Of a stretch of 64,000 nucleotides of DNA, positions 10,355-18,888 are shown one piece after another. Both the position numbers and the translations under genes were made by a program. Origin of the DNA: UBA4782 sp034429195. GTDB lineage: Bacteria > Chloroflexota > Anaerolineae > Anaerolineales > Anaerolineaceae. Below the pieces are notes generated by a model. It saw only the letters and a list, made by a program, of their open reading frames with translations, was not told where the DNA came from and ran no database searches. How positions within the stretch are numbered: position 1 is the first letter of the stretch; the number at the start of each line of letters is the position of its first letter. The DNA is taken from positions 120,765 through 184,764 of the forward strand of contig DAOUGQ010000012.1 of assembly GCA_034429195.1 (NCBI GenBank), given 5' to 3'.

Positions 10355-11218
10355 ATGACCAACCCTGCAATTGTAGCTCAGGAATTAACTTATTCGTATG
10401 GCGATTTGGTGGCAGTTGACCATATCAGTTTTGAAGTTGAGGCAGGGGAGATTCTGGGATTATTAGGTCCAAATGGTGCGGGCAAATCGACTACGGTAAA
10501 AATGCTTAGTGGTCAGTTAAAACCAAAAGGGGGCAAGGCAACCGTTTTGGGAGTGGATATCGGTAGGTTTCCGAAGAAGGTACAGGCTCAGGCAGGGATC
10601 TGCTTTGAGATCACCAACCTGTATGAAGAAATGAATGCTCTCGAAAATCTGAAGTTATTTGCCCGCCTTTTTGATGTGAAGAATTTCAATGCAGAAGCAT
10701 TACTTGAAAGGGTTGGCCTGGGTGGGCGTGGAAAAGACCTGGTATCTACGTTTTCAAAAGGTATGAAGCAGCGACTCATGGTAGCTCGGGCTTTAATTAA
10801 TAAGCCAAAAATTCTCTTTCTTGATGAGCCGACAAATGGGTTGGACCCGGTTTCAGCAGAATCGATCCGGAATGTTATTCTCGAAGAACGCAATCGCGGT
10901 GCAACCATCTTTTTAACCACGCATGACATGATGGAGGCAGATAAACTATCTCATCGGGTGGCATTCATTAACCAGGGAAGAATAGCTGCCCTGGATACGC
11001 CGTATGCGTTAAAACAAGAATATGGAAAACGCGCACTTGTTGCACAGGTGGTAGGAAAAGATGGTCGGTTGGAAGAGCGAGAAATTGCTTTAGATAACAG
11101 TGATACTGCAGGCAAAGTAAGCGATATATTCGCAAATGAGAAAGTGGTTACTGTGCACAGCGAAGAAGCCACTTTGGAGGATATTTTTATTCGGATCACT
11201 GGCAGGGGGCTGGCATGA
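10355..11218 (+). CDS. ABC-2 type exporter, ATP-binding subunit
   Basis: This 287-aa cytoplasmic ATPase powers the two membrane proteins encoded just downstream. Walker A is GPNGAGKS (38-45), the ABC signature is SKGMKQ (134-139), Walker B is ILFLDEP (153-159), and a TTHDM switch His follows. The class is the CcmA/NatA/DrrA drug- or sodium-exporter type. I set the start at 10355, where AAGGAG lies 8 nt upstream, rather than the in-frame ATG at 10328. The stop overlaps the next start (ATGA at 11215), so translation is coupled. The cargo is unknown. Confidence 0.93.
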   Translation: MTNPAIVAQELTYSYGDLVAVDHISFEVEAGEILGLLGPNGAGKSTTVKMLSGQLKPKGGKATVLGVDIGRFPKKVQAQAGICFEITNLYEEMNALENLKLFARLFDVKNFNAEALLERVGLGGRGKDLVSTFSKGMKQRLMVARALINKPKILFLDEPTNGLDPVSAESIRNVILEERNRGATIFLTTHDMMEADKLSHRVAFINQGRIAALDTPYALKQEYGKRALVAQVVGKDGRLEEREIALDNSDTAGKVSDIFANEKVVTVHSEEATLEDIFIRITGRGLA

Positions 11219-12270
11219 ACATCCGTATGATCTTTGCGCTGGTCAGGAAAGATATCAGCCTGTATTTTAAGAACAAATTTTTCGGCTTAGGCACAATATT
11301 GGCTCTGGCAGCTTATCTCGGCATTTTCTTTCTCATGCCAAAAACAGTCAATGAGAAAATCAGCCTTGGGTTTTATGCCCCTTCATTTCCAGACACTGTA
11401 TGGGATCAATACAACAGTGAAGAAGTAACCCTGCTTCATTATTCTTCTTTGGAGGCATTAAAGCAGGCGGTGACTGATGACAAGGCTTCGGTTGGGTTTG
11501 TATTTCCGGATGACTTTCTGCAGAAAATGTATAGTGGAGAACAAACCAATGCACAAATATATATTAAATCTGATTTGCCAGACGAATACCGGCAAGCATA
11601 TACATTGGTGCTGGAAGAAATCACACAACAACTAGCCGGGCACTCGTTGAATATAACGACGAATGAAGTAGTGATCGGAACAGATATGGCAGGGATGCAA
11701 ATACCACCCCGCAATAGAATGCTGCCTAACCTGGCTATTTTGATCTTGATGGTCGAAACGATGGGGCTGGCGGCACTCATCAGTTCAGAAGTTGAATCTG
11801 GGACATTACGTGCACTACTTGTTACGCGTTTACGCCCTGCAGGCTTGTTCATCAGCAAGGGTATTACTGGTGTAGTAATGGCATTTACTCAAGTGCTCCT
11901 TTTATTAGTTATTACTGGGGGACTGCAGCAGAAACCAGGATTGATCATGACAGCACTGCTCCTGGGCTCCATTTTGATCACAGGCATCAGCTTTCTGGTT
12001 GCTTCTCTTGCCCGTGATGTCATGTCGGTTATTGCATGGGGGATGATCGCCATGATTGTGCTGGCAATACCCTCTTTTAATGTGATGTTACCAGGGCTTA
12101 CTACAGATTGGATCAAGATTATCCCTTCATATTACCTGATTGATGTACTTAATAAGGTGTTCAATTATGGAATGGGATGGCAAACAGCAACCACGAACCT
12201 TCTGGTGCTGCTAGGTTTATCCATTCTTTTCTTTATAGGTGGTATGGTTGCCATCAGGAGGAAAATATAA
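11215..12270 (+). CDS. ABC-2 type exporter permease, first copy
   Basis: This 351-aa membrane protein has an N-terminal TM segment at about 22-42 and an extracytoplasmic domain of about 140 residues. Five to six C-terminal TM helices follow, the layout of ABC-2 (NatB/YhaP-like) permeases. The segment LILMVETMGLAALISSEVESGTLRALLVTRL is a typical ABC-2 signature region. It overlaps the ATPase by 4 nt and the second permease by 1 nt (TAATG). It probably forms a heterodimer with that paralog. Confidence 0.9.
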   Translation: MNIRMIFALVRKDISLYFKNKFFGLGTILALAAYLGIFFLMPKTVNEKISLGFYAPSFPDTVWDQYNSEEVTLLHYSSLEALKQAVTDDKASVGFVFPDDFLQKMYSGEQTNAQIYIKSDLPDEYRQAYTLVLEEITQQLAGHSLNITTNEVVIGTDMAGMQIPPRNRMLPNLAILILMVETMGLAALISSEVESGTLRALLVTRLRPAGLFISKGITGVVMAFTQVLLLLVITGGLQQKPGLIMTALLLGSILITGISFLVASLARDVMSVIAWGMIAMIVLAIPSFNVMLPGLTTDWIKIIPSYYLIDVLNKVFNYGMGWQTATTNLLVLLGLSILFFIGGMVAIRRKI

Positions 12271-13337
12271 TGAGTTTACGAAGGACCTGGTTCTTATATC
12301 TCAAAGAGATAGCACAAGGACCTAAGAATTTTCTTTTCGTCCTTTCTCTGGTCATGCCACTGCTACTTACTTTACTTTTCTCGCTCATTTTCAGTTCAAC
12401 AATTTCAGGAAAAGCTGGGATTGGTATTGTGGATGAGGGAACATCGAAGTTGACAGAACTGACCGCACAAAATCAGTCTGTGCTTGTACACACATATGAT
12501 GATGTCGCCACCCTTAAGAAAGCCATCGAGCGTGGTTCCTTGGATGTGGGGTTGGTATTGCCTGCGGGTTTCGATGATCACTTGGTTGCTGGGAAGCAGA
12601 CTTTGATCGATTTTTATGTTTGGGGTGAAAGCAAGCTAAAGAATCGCACGATTGCGTCTGCTGCGATCGTCAATGCCATGCGAGAAATTGCAGGGCAAAA
12701 AATATCCCTCAACATTGAGCAAGTGATTCTGGGAAAAGGAAGCAATGTCCCATGGGAAAAGCGTCTGCTGCCTCTAGTTGTCTTAATGTCTATTGTTCTG
12801 GCAGGTGTGTTGATCCCAGCCAGCTCACTGGTAACAGAAAAAGCCAAGCATACACTAATAGTGCTTTCTGTGAGTCCCACCACCATGCTGGAAGTATTTA
12901 TTTCAAAAGGTTTGCTTGGGATAACAGTCAGTATTATCACGGGTTTGCTTACTTTATTCCTCAATCGGGCATTTGGTTCTCAACCTGGGTTGTTGATGTT
13001 AACTCTTATCCTGGGTGCAATGCTTAGCTCGGTTATTGGAGTGATCATAGGAATCTTTGTAAAAGATATCAACAGCCTGTTTGCCACCATAAAGGGAATA
13101 GGTATATTACTTTATGCACCTTCGATAGTGTATATGTTCCCTGTAATTCCAGCATGGATCGGGCAAATCTTCCCGACGTATTACATTATTCAACCGGTGC
13201 TGGAGATCACTCAGAACAATGCTGGATTTAAGGATATTGCTTTTCAATTAGCGATTCTGGCTGGTTTGATCCTGATTGGCTTTTTCATCATCTGGCAGCT
13301 ATCCCGCAAGCGAGCTGAAACTCTGGTCCCCGTGTAA
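12270..13337 (+). CDS. ABC-2 type exporter permease, second copy
   Basis: This 355-aa membrane protein is paralogous in layout to the preceding permease, with TM at about 20-40, a soluble extracytoplasmic domain and five to six C-terminal helices. VVLMSIVLAGVLIPASSLVTEKAKHT matches the ABC-2 core. The start is set at 12270, where AGGAGG precedes by 8 nt and the upstream stop overlaps by one base; the longer frame from 12177 lies inside the upstream gene. The genes 10355-13337 form one three-gene operon. The family is clear; the exported compound is not. Confidence 0.9.
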   Translation: MSLRRTWFLYLKEIAQGPKNFLFVLSLVMPLLLTLLFSLIFSSTISGKAGIGIVDEGTSKLTELTAQNQSVLVHTYDDVATLKKAIERGSLDVGLVLPAGFDDHLVAGKQTLIDFYVWGESKLKNRTIASAAIVNAMREIAGQKISLNIEQVILGKGSNVPWEKRLLPLVVLMSIVLAGVLIPASSLVTEKAKHTLIVLSVSPTTMLEVFISKGLLGITVSIITGLLTLFLNRAFGSQPGLLMLTLILGAMLSSVIGVIIGIFVKDINSLFATIKGIGILLYAPSIVYMFPVIPAWIGQIFPTYYIIQPVLEITQNNAGFKDIAFQLAILAGLILIGFFIIWQLSRKRAETLVPV

Positions 13338-13383
13338 GGAAAATCTTCCAAGAGAATCGCCAAAAACAAAGCTTTCTTCCTAG

Positions 13384-13442
13384 CCTTCCCCCATCTCATA
13401 CTTAAAAATTGGGGGAAGGAGTATGATGACCTCTTTTTTTTA
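13384..13442 (+). terminator. Hairpin and T-run after the ABC exporter operon
   Basis: CCTTCCCCCA (13384-13393) pairs with TGGGGGAAGG (13410-13419). A T8 run begins about 13 nt further on, too far for a textbook terminator. The stem resembles the palindromes at 2765 and 4279. The rest of the 13338-13913 gap is AT-rich, with no gene I can support. Confidence 0.45.
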
Positions 13443-13842
13443 TTTGTTACACCTCAAAATGATGCTTTCAGCTTGATAAGAGGCAAATCTCTCAATGATG
13501 TTTTAATGGAGAAGTTCAATGGAAGGTAAAAGCGAATTGATTGTAGATCTCGATAATCTCCTTTATGCTATGCTTAAAAACGATTGATCACCACGAAAAA
13601 AATCTAAAGCACAAAAAGAAAACCTTTTGGATTTGTTTTTGAATTATTAACTTTCCCTCCGCATAACCCACAGTATCAATAATAGTTGATTAGTTAAAAC
13701 TCGGGATGGGTATTTTGAAACCCAGAATCGATATTTTATGAGACTACCTCAGATACTAAACCCAAACAAAAATTGTTATCACGGAATTTATCCTCTAAGA
13801 AAGTTATAGTACTCATTTGCGCATGTATAGATCTATCAATAA

Positions 13843-13871
13843 TTGACAAATATATGATTAAGCAATATTAT
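13843..13871 (+). promoter_or_regulatory. Promoter of the GGDEF gene
   Basis: TTGACA (13843-13848) and TATTAT (13866-13871) are separated by 17 bp. A long alternating TA tract follows before the AAAGG ribosome site. Confidence 0.7.
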
Positions 13872-13913
13872 ATATATATAATATATAGCAATAATATATA
13901 GAAAGGTAATCAT

Positions 13914-14588
13914 ATGACTGAATCTGCTGCAATTACTCACGACCTTCTGACCGGTTTGATTAACCGGAAAACCTTCCATGACATGTTTGACAAAGCCCTG
14001 GAAAAAAGCAAAAATAGCAATGAACCGCTTTCGCTGGCATTCATTGATATTGACCATTTTCTCAAACTGAACGATACCTATGGTCACAGCGGTGGTGATG
14101 ATGTTCTTGTTGCCTTGGCAGAAATTCTGCGTGAAAAAGCTGGTGAAAATGATATTATTTGCCGATATGGCGGTGATGAATTTGCCATCCTCTTTCCTTC
14201 TACCGAGCGAGAGCAGGTCTTTCTTCTGGTGGAAGAGATTCGTGCCAGCGCTGCAGCACAAACAATTCTCTTGAGTAAATCAGATCAAAAAATACAAGGG
14301 ATTTCCATTAGTGCTGGGATTGCCTGTGCACCCATAGACGGGTGCTTGAAATCCGAGATCATGCGCAAGGCTGATCAAGCTCTATATCGCGCCAAGCTCA
14401 CTGGGCGTGGAAAAGTTCGCCTGGCTTATGACGAGCGAATGGTGCCCAAAACCAGTCATTACACCCAGACCCAATTGGAAAGATTGTCGAAACTTGCTGG
14501 AGAACGCCAAGCGGGAGAAGCTGAACTCTTACGCGAAGCGCTGGACGATCTGATCAGTAAATATGGTGTGAACGAGATTGAGCGGTAA
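13914..14588 (+). CDS. Single-domain GGDEF diguanylate cyclase
   Basis: This 224-aa protein is essentially one GGDEF domain, which makes c-di-GMP from two GTP. The active-site GGDEF is intact at residues 86-90, with FIDIDHFLKLNDTYGHSGGD upstream as in active cyclases. The inhibitory I-site RxxD that should precede it is replaced by GEND, so product inhibition is probably absent. There is no sensory or membrane domain; about 45 extra residues at the C-terminus are helical. Output would therefore be set mainly by expression from the strong promoter at 13843-13871. AAAGG precedes the ATG. Confidence 0.92.
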   Translation: MTESAAITHDLLTGLINRKTFHDMFDKALEKSKNSNEPLSLAFIDIDHFLKLNDTYGHSGGDDVLVALAEILREKAGENDIICRYGGDEFAILFPSTEREQVFLLVEEIRASAAAQTILLSKSDQKIQGISISAGIACAPIDGCLKSEIMRKADQALYRAKLTGRGKVRLAYDERMVPKTSHYTQTQLERLSKLAGERQAGEAELLREALDDLISKYGVNEIER

Positions 14589-14619
14589 AAATTCAATGTC
14601 AAGAAGCAAATAACTAAAA

Positions 14620-14649
14620 ACGGAGAGTGAAAAGAAAATCACTCTCCGT
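14620..14649. terminator. Bidirectional terminator between GGDEF gene and galE
   Basis: ACGGAGAGTGA (14620-14630) pairs perfectly with TCACTCTCCGT (14639-14649) around an 8-nt loop, between convergent genes. T-tracts are short on both sides. Confidence 0.7.
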
Positions 14650-14666
14650 CTATTAAGCCAGTCCAG

Positions 14667-15683
14667 CTATTTCTTAAAATCCAGGATCGTTTCTCGGATC
14701 TCTCCCCATTTTAATGCATCCGAAATGCCTTGTTCAATAGGAAGCTCTGCTTTCCATCCAATTAGCTTAAGGGCTTTATCTGCATTAGCATATGCGCCAG
14801 CTACATCACCGGGGCGGGGAGGGGCGATCCTTTTATTGATGGTTTTCCCATATACCTTTTCGAAAGCGGTAACCATTTCTTTAACAGTAACCCCTTTGCC
14901 GGTTCCGAGATTAATCACGAGGTAGTTATCGTCAGGATTGCCAGCGCGTTCAAAAACCTGATCAAACTCTACCATAGCACGAACATGCGCCTGTGCCAGG
15001 TCCCAAACATGAATATAATCCCGAATTCCCGTTCCATCACGGGTAGGCCAGCCATTTCCGGTGATTTCAAATACTTCCTGCCGTCCCTGAGCAGTATCGA
15101 CCAGCTTGCCAACCACATGTGTAGGGACTGGTACATGAATACCGCTGCGCATCTTGGGATCAGCACCTATCGGGTTGAAATACCGTAAAGCGATTCCTTT
15201 CATTCCATAAGCCGCACAAAAATCTTTTAAAACCATTTCTATCATAAATTTTGTACGTGAATACGGACTGTTTGGTTTAATGGGAGATTCTTCTGTGACC
15301 ATAAAATCAGGGGTCACATCATAAAGCGCAGCAGAAGAACTGAAAACTACACGTTTGTAACCAGCCTTTTGCAGAATATTGAAGAACTCGATCGATTTGG
15401 AAACATTGTCTTGATAATATTCATACGGAGAGGAAACTGATTCTGGTACTACGATCAATGCAGCACAATGAACCGTGGCATGAATATCTGGATGGTCTCG
15501 GAATATTTTACCGAGAAGACCTGCATCAACTATATCGCCCTGGTAAAAGATTCTATTTTTTGTAAATTCTCTACGACCAGTGATAAGTGAATCGAGAATA
15601 ATTGGGGTATGTCCGGCGTCTTCCAATGCTGAACAGATAGTACTGCCGATGTAACCAGCTCCCCCACTGATGAGAAACTTCAT
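14667..15683 (-). CDS. galE: UDP-glucose 4-epimerase
   Basis: This 338-aa short-chain-dehydrogenase-type epimerase interconverts UDP-glucose and UDP-galactose with bound NAD. The NAD-binding GGAGYIG is at residues 7-13, the catalytic SSSAALYD and YSRTK (YxxxK) motifs are present, and a GalE-like RYFNPIGA segment follows. The length is typical. GGAGG lies 5 nt before the ATG. It lies next to a GT-C-like membrane protein and a GT2 glycosyltransferase, which suggests UDP-galactose supply for glycan assembly. It could equally serve galactose catabolism together with the glycosidases in this window. Confidence 0.93.
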   Translation of the reverse strand: MKFLISGGAGYIGSTICSALEDAGHTPIILDSLITGRREFTKNRIFYQGDIVDAGLLGKIFRDHPDIHATVHCAALIVVPESVSSPYEYYQDNVSKSIEFFNILQKAGYKRVVFSSSAALYDVTPDFMVTEESPIKPNSPYSRTKFMIEMVLKDFCAAYGMKGIALRYFNPIGADPKMRSGIHVPVPTHVVGKLVDTAQGRQEVFEITGNGWPTRDGTGIRDYIHVWDLAQAHVRAMVEFDQVFERAGNPDDNYLVINLGTGKGVTVKEMVTAFEKVYGKTINKRIAPPRPGDVAGAYANADKALKLIGWKAELPIEQGISDALKWGEIRETILDFKK

Positions 15684-15732
15684 GGATCCTCCAATTTTGA
15701 AGTATTACCTGTATTCTAACCCATCTTGAAGA

Positions 15733-17778
15733 TCATGGTGTACAGTTCAAATCACGCTGCAGAGTAGAAAGCGTATCAACGGGAATTGTATCTGAGCCTA
15801 AATCGCGTTCGATGCGCTGCCAGAGTTTGCATAATACTGGTTGCATCAGCGGAGTGATGGCATTGGCTTCATTGGTAAGGTTGATTGATTTTTCCCACTG
15901 GGCAGTGTGAGCATACCCTTCAATGAAAACCAATCGCTCTGTAGGATCGTTCGGGTAATCCTCCTGCGCGAAGGCTTCATCACCTAATCTTGCTACTTGT
16001 ATCCAATCACCTTGCTGCCGTGCCAGATCTGCTTTTTCAAAGTAATAACACCAACCATGAGGGGGTTCTGTACCGAATATTTGTGCCATCGGTATAGCTG
16101 ATACTCCTGTTGGAATTGGCTGAATCAGATCGACCCTGGAAAGCGACGCTGCCTGACGAATGAGCAGCGGAAGCATCTGGTTAACAGAATCCAGCTCCGG
16201 GTCGAGTATTCGCACACATCCTGGTGGACTGTATACCATCGCGATCATTTGATCTGTACTTCCCGTGAAAGTGGCTGCCAGGTAATCTTTTTTAATGGTC
16301 ATGCCTGGCTCAAGATTCTTTAGTGCAGTTTCAAGGCGGATGCTGGGATAGAAGAACATGTAATCCAGGGTATCGCTGTGATTGTCTGGTGAATACATCC
16401 AATTCAATGGTGATACCAGTGAATTATCGCTGGAAAACTGGATGGGCGTATCGTTCGATACAATGATCGTGTTTGATTTGATCGCAGGGGCGCGCCATGC
16501 CAACTGCCAGAATAGATTTTTCTGGGTATTCCAATCGCGGCGAAAATCCATTGCAACCTGTATTTGATACCCCGCAGCTAACGAGATCAAAGTCGCCAGA
16601 ATGGCTGAAGATACCGCTGGGTAGGCAGGAAGGATCCTCACCAATCCTACCAGAAACAGGCTTACACCCAGGATAAAAGGCAGCGTGAACCTGCTGGTGG
16701 CAAAATGCAGACCGATCTCCAGGTGAGTCAACCAGAACGGCCAGCCAGCAATGATCATCCCCCATAAACCAACCAGCATGAGGGTAATTGCAACTTTCTT
16801 TTTTTCAACAGATTCGTTTTTTTTCTGCCAGAAAACACCTGCCATGGTGATACCCAATGTGGCAAAAATGACAGCCCCGAAAAGTAGCGTTGACCTTAAC
16901 CCAAATTTATCGAATACTGGGAAGTTAAATGAAAGTGCCCATGCACCTAACGTAACCTTGAAAATGTCTTTAAGCACTGTCGCGATGAGGATTCTCAAAG
17001 TTGCCCAGGGGGCAGCTTTAAACTGATCAAGCAATCCAATTTCATAGTTGTTCGTTTGATAATCAAAAATCAAGAATCGCCAGATCAACGCACTGAGCCA
17101 TACCAGCAAGAATGGCATCCAATACAACAATACACGTTTAAGTTTTTGAGAATTATTAAAACCTTCTTCTTTCAGACTGAACCAAATGAAAACCGGTCGT
17201 AAGAATTCCAACAGGAAGAAATATTCGAGTGCCAGATGGTTATAGGCTGCCAATGGAATTGCCATGAGAAGATACAACCAGGCGTGTTTTTTATCGCGTA
17301 TTGCCAGGATCGAAAATGAAAATGAGAGCATCAAGAAAGTGAACAGCAGGAAGAAATCGGTGTAATTGATGGCGATTGCCTGCTGGTCAAAACCCGGGTA
17401 CACAGCAAAAAGCAGTGCAATCCATAAAGCTACATCTTTTGCTTTATGCCATACCAAACGCATCACCCACCAGACGCTGATGGCACTGGCAGCACGCATG
17501 AATAACATCAAAACATGCCATTTCCATGGGACGGTACCCAACAAAGAGATGGTCAACTGCGGGATCCAGGCGATGAAAGGGCGATTGGTGGAGAAATATC
17601 GGGTCAGACCCTCAGTACCAAGTTGTGTGCGAATGAATAAGAAAGCCCAATCATCCCAATAATACCCCAACCAGGGGATGACCACGCCATAGGCAAAAAA
17701 ACATACCAAAAAAATGATGAGAGGTTCTGCCCAAATGGGGAGTCTGAATTGCTTAAGGTTTAGATGTAATTTACTCAT
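15733..17778 (-). CDS. Polytopic GT-C-like membrane protein
   Basis: This 681-aa protein has about ten or more predicted TM helices in the first ~420 residues and a C-terminal extracytoplasmic part with TPR-like helices (about 590-680). Near the N-terminus, after the first TM, GYYWDDW is the acidic loop expected of GT-C glycosyltransferases, which use polyprenyl-phosphate sugars. The ATG at 17778 overlaps the end of the GT2 gene (ATGAGTAA), so I prefer it to the upstream TTG at 17805. Coupling to a GT2 of the polyprenyl-phosphate sugar synthase type strengthens the GT-C reading. Function is inferred, not shown. Confidence 0.65.
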   Translation of the reverse strand: MSKLHLNLKQFRLPIWAEPLIIFLVCFFAYGVVIPWLGYYWDDWAFLFIRTQLGTEGLTRYFSTNRPFIAWIPQLTISLLGTVPWKWHVLMLFMRAASAISVWWVMRLVWHKAKDVALWIALLFAVYPGFDQQAIAINYTDFFLLFTFLMLSFSFSILAIRDKKHAWLYLLMAIPLAAYNHLALEYFFLLEFLRPVFIWFSLKEEGFNNSQKLKRVLLYWMPFLLVWLSALIWRFLIFDYQTNNYEIGLLDQFKAAPWATLRILIATVLKDIFKVTLGAWALSFNFPVFDKFGLRSTLLFGAVIFATLGITMAGVFWQKKNESVEKKKVAITLMLVGLWGMIIAGWPFWLTHLEIGLHFATSRFTLPFILGVSLFLVGLVRILPAYPAVSSAILATLISLAAGYQIQVAMDFRRDWNTQKNLFWQLAWRAPAIKSNTIIVSNDTPIQFSSDNSLVSPLNWMYSPDNHSDTLDYMFFYPSIRLETALKNLEPGMTIKKDYLAATFTGSTDQMIAMVYSPPGCVRILDPELDSVNQMLPLLIRQAASLSRVDLIQPIPTGVSAIPMAQIFGTEPPHGWCYYFEKADLARQQGDWIQVARLGDEAFAQEDYPNDPTERLVFIEGYAHTAQWEKSINLTNEANAITPLMQPVLCKLWQRIERDLGSDTIPVDTLSTLQRDLNCTP

Positions 17779-18760
17779 TTGAAGGTGAATGATTGCTTCC
17801 CTCAATTTTTTCTGTGATGGCTGCGGATTGGAATTTACGAACCAGATAAGTGGGACGCCACTTGACCTGTTGGAAGATATACCCGATGTAAATGCCGATG
17901 ATCCCCAGGGCGATCATCAATGTGCCACCAACAAAAAGCAGAACGAACATCAAAGAACTCCATCCGGGGGCAAGCAGGTCTTGTCTGCCGGATACCCAGA
18001 AACTGAGCACGTAAATAACTTCGAATATAGAAAGCAGCAAAAAGAGTAATCCCAGTGAGATACTGATATACAACGGAACCAGTGAAAATGAAAAGACTGC
18101 ATCCATCGACAGCCTAACCATTTTTCGCAGAGAGTATTTCGATTTGCCGGCAATACGTTGTGGGGGATGAAAAGGTAAAATGACCTTTTTATACCCTACC
18201 CAGGCTACCATGCCGCGCAAGAACCTGTGATGCTCTGGCATGGAATTGATGGCATCCACCACCTGGCGTGACATTAACCTGAAATCTGCTCCACCAGGAG
18301 TGATATTGGTATCACCGATCCAATTGATCAGGCGATAAAAAGCGTGAGATGTCCAATTCTTGAAGCTGGCTTCTTTCTCCTCAACTCTCTGGGTAAGTAC
18401 AAGGTCGTATCCCTGTTTTATGAGTGCAAGCATATCTTTGATCAATTCTGGAGGGTGCTGCCCATCGCCATCCATCGTGATCACATAATCACCCTGTGCT
18501 TTGCTCATCCCAGCTGTTAAAGCTGCCTGGTGCCCAAAGTTGCGGCTTAACTCAAGCACTTCCATGCGCGGCTCATTTTTCCGAATTTCATCCAATTTTT
18601 GTGAAGTGTCGTCGCTTGAACCATCATTAACATAAAGAAAGCGAAAATCATAGGGCAGGTCGTTCACAACTTCAGTCAATCGCTTGTGAAAGGCTGGTAA
18701 AGCTTCCTGCTCATTGAAGACAGGAACCACAATAGTCACCAGGCATCTTTTTTCAGGCAT
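17771..18760 (-). CDS. GT2 glycosyltransferase, polyprenyl-phosphate sugar synthase type
   Basis: This protein of about 329 aa has an N-terminal GT-A domain (VTIVVPVFNEQEALPAFH, the metal-binding region TMDGDGQHPP) and two C-terminal TM helices at about 230-300. It is the GtrB/DPM1-like layout that transfers a sugar from a nucleotide donor to undecaprenyl phosphate. I chose the Met at 18760 because a TATAAT lies inside the longer frame from 18823. The start lacks a strong ribosome site. It overlaps the GT-C-like gene by 8 nt, a common donor/acceptor enzyme pairing. The sugar is unknown. Confidence 0.88.
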   Translation of the reverse strand: MPEKRCLVTIVVPVFNEQEALPAFHKRLTEVVNDLPYDFRFLYVNDGSSDDTSQKLDEIRKNEPRMEVLELSRNFGHQAALTAGMSKAQGDYVITMDGDGQHPPELIKDMLALIKQGYDLVLTQRVEEKEASFKNWTSHAFYRLINWIGDTNITPGGADFRLMSRQVVDAINSMPEHHRFLRGMVAWVGYKKVILPFHPPQRIAGKSKYSLRKMVRLSMDAVFSFSLVPLYISISLGLLFLLLSIFEVIYVLSFWVSGRQDLLAPGWSSLMFVLLFVGGTLMIALGIIGIYIGYIFQQVKWRPTYLVRKFQSAAITEKIEGSNHSPSNE

Positions 18761-18888
18761 AAGAAAGATTCGCTTTCTTGAAAGAATAAATATACCGCTA
18801 TTATATCGAAGAAGTAGACTCATGATTTATTGAAACTGTAAATCGTGTAAAATGATGGGTGAAATCCAATTTATTTACAGGAGAAAAA

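Noticed and set aside
12177..12269. Upstream extension of the second ABC permease
   Set aside because: It lies inside the first permease; AGGAGG and the TAATG overlap support 12270.
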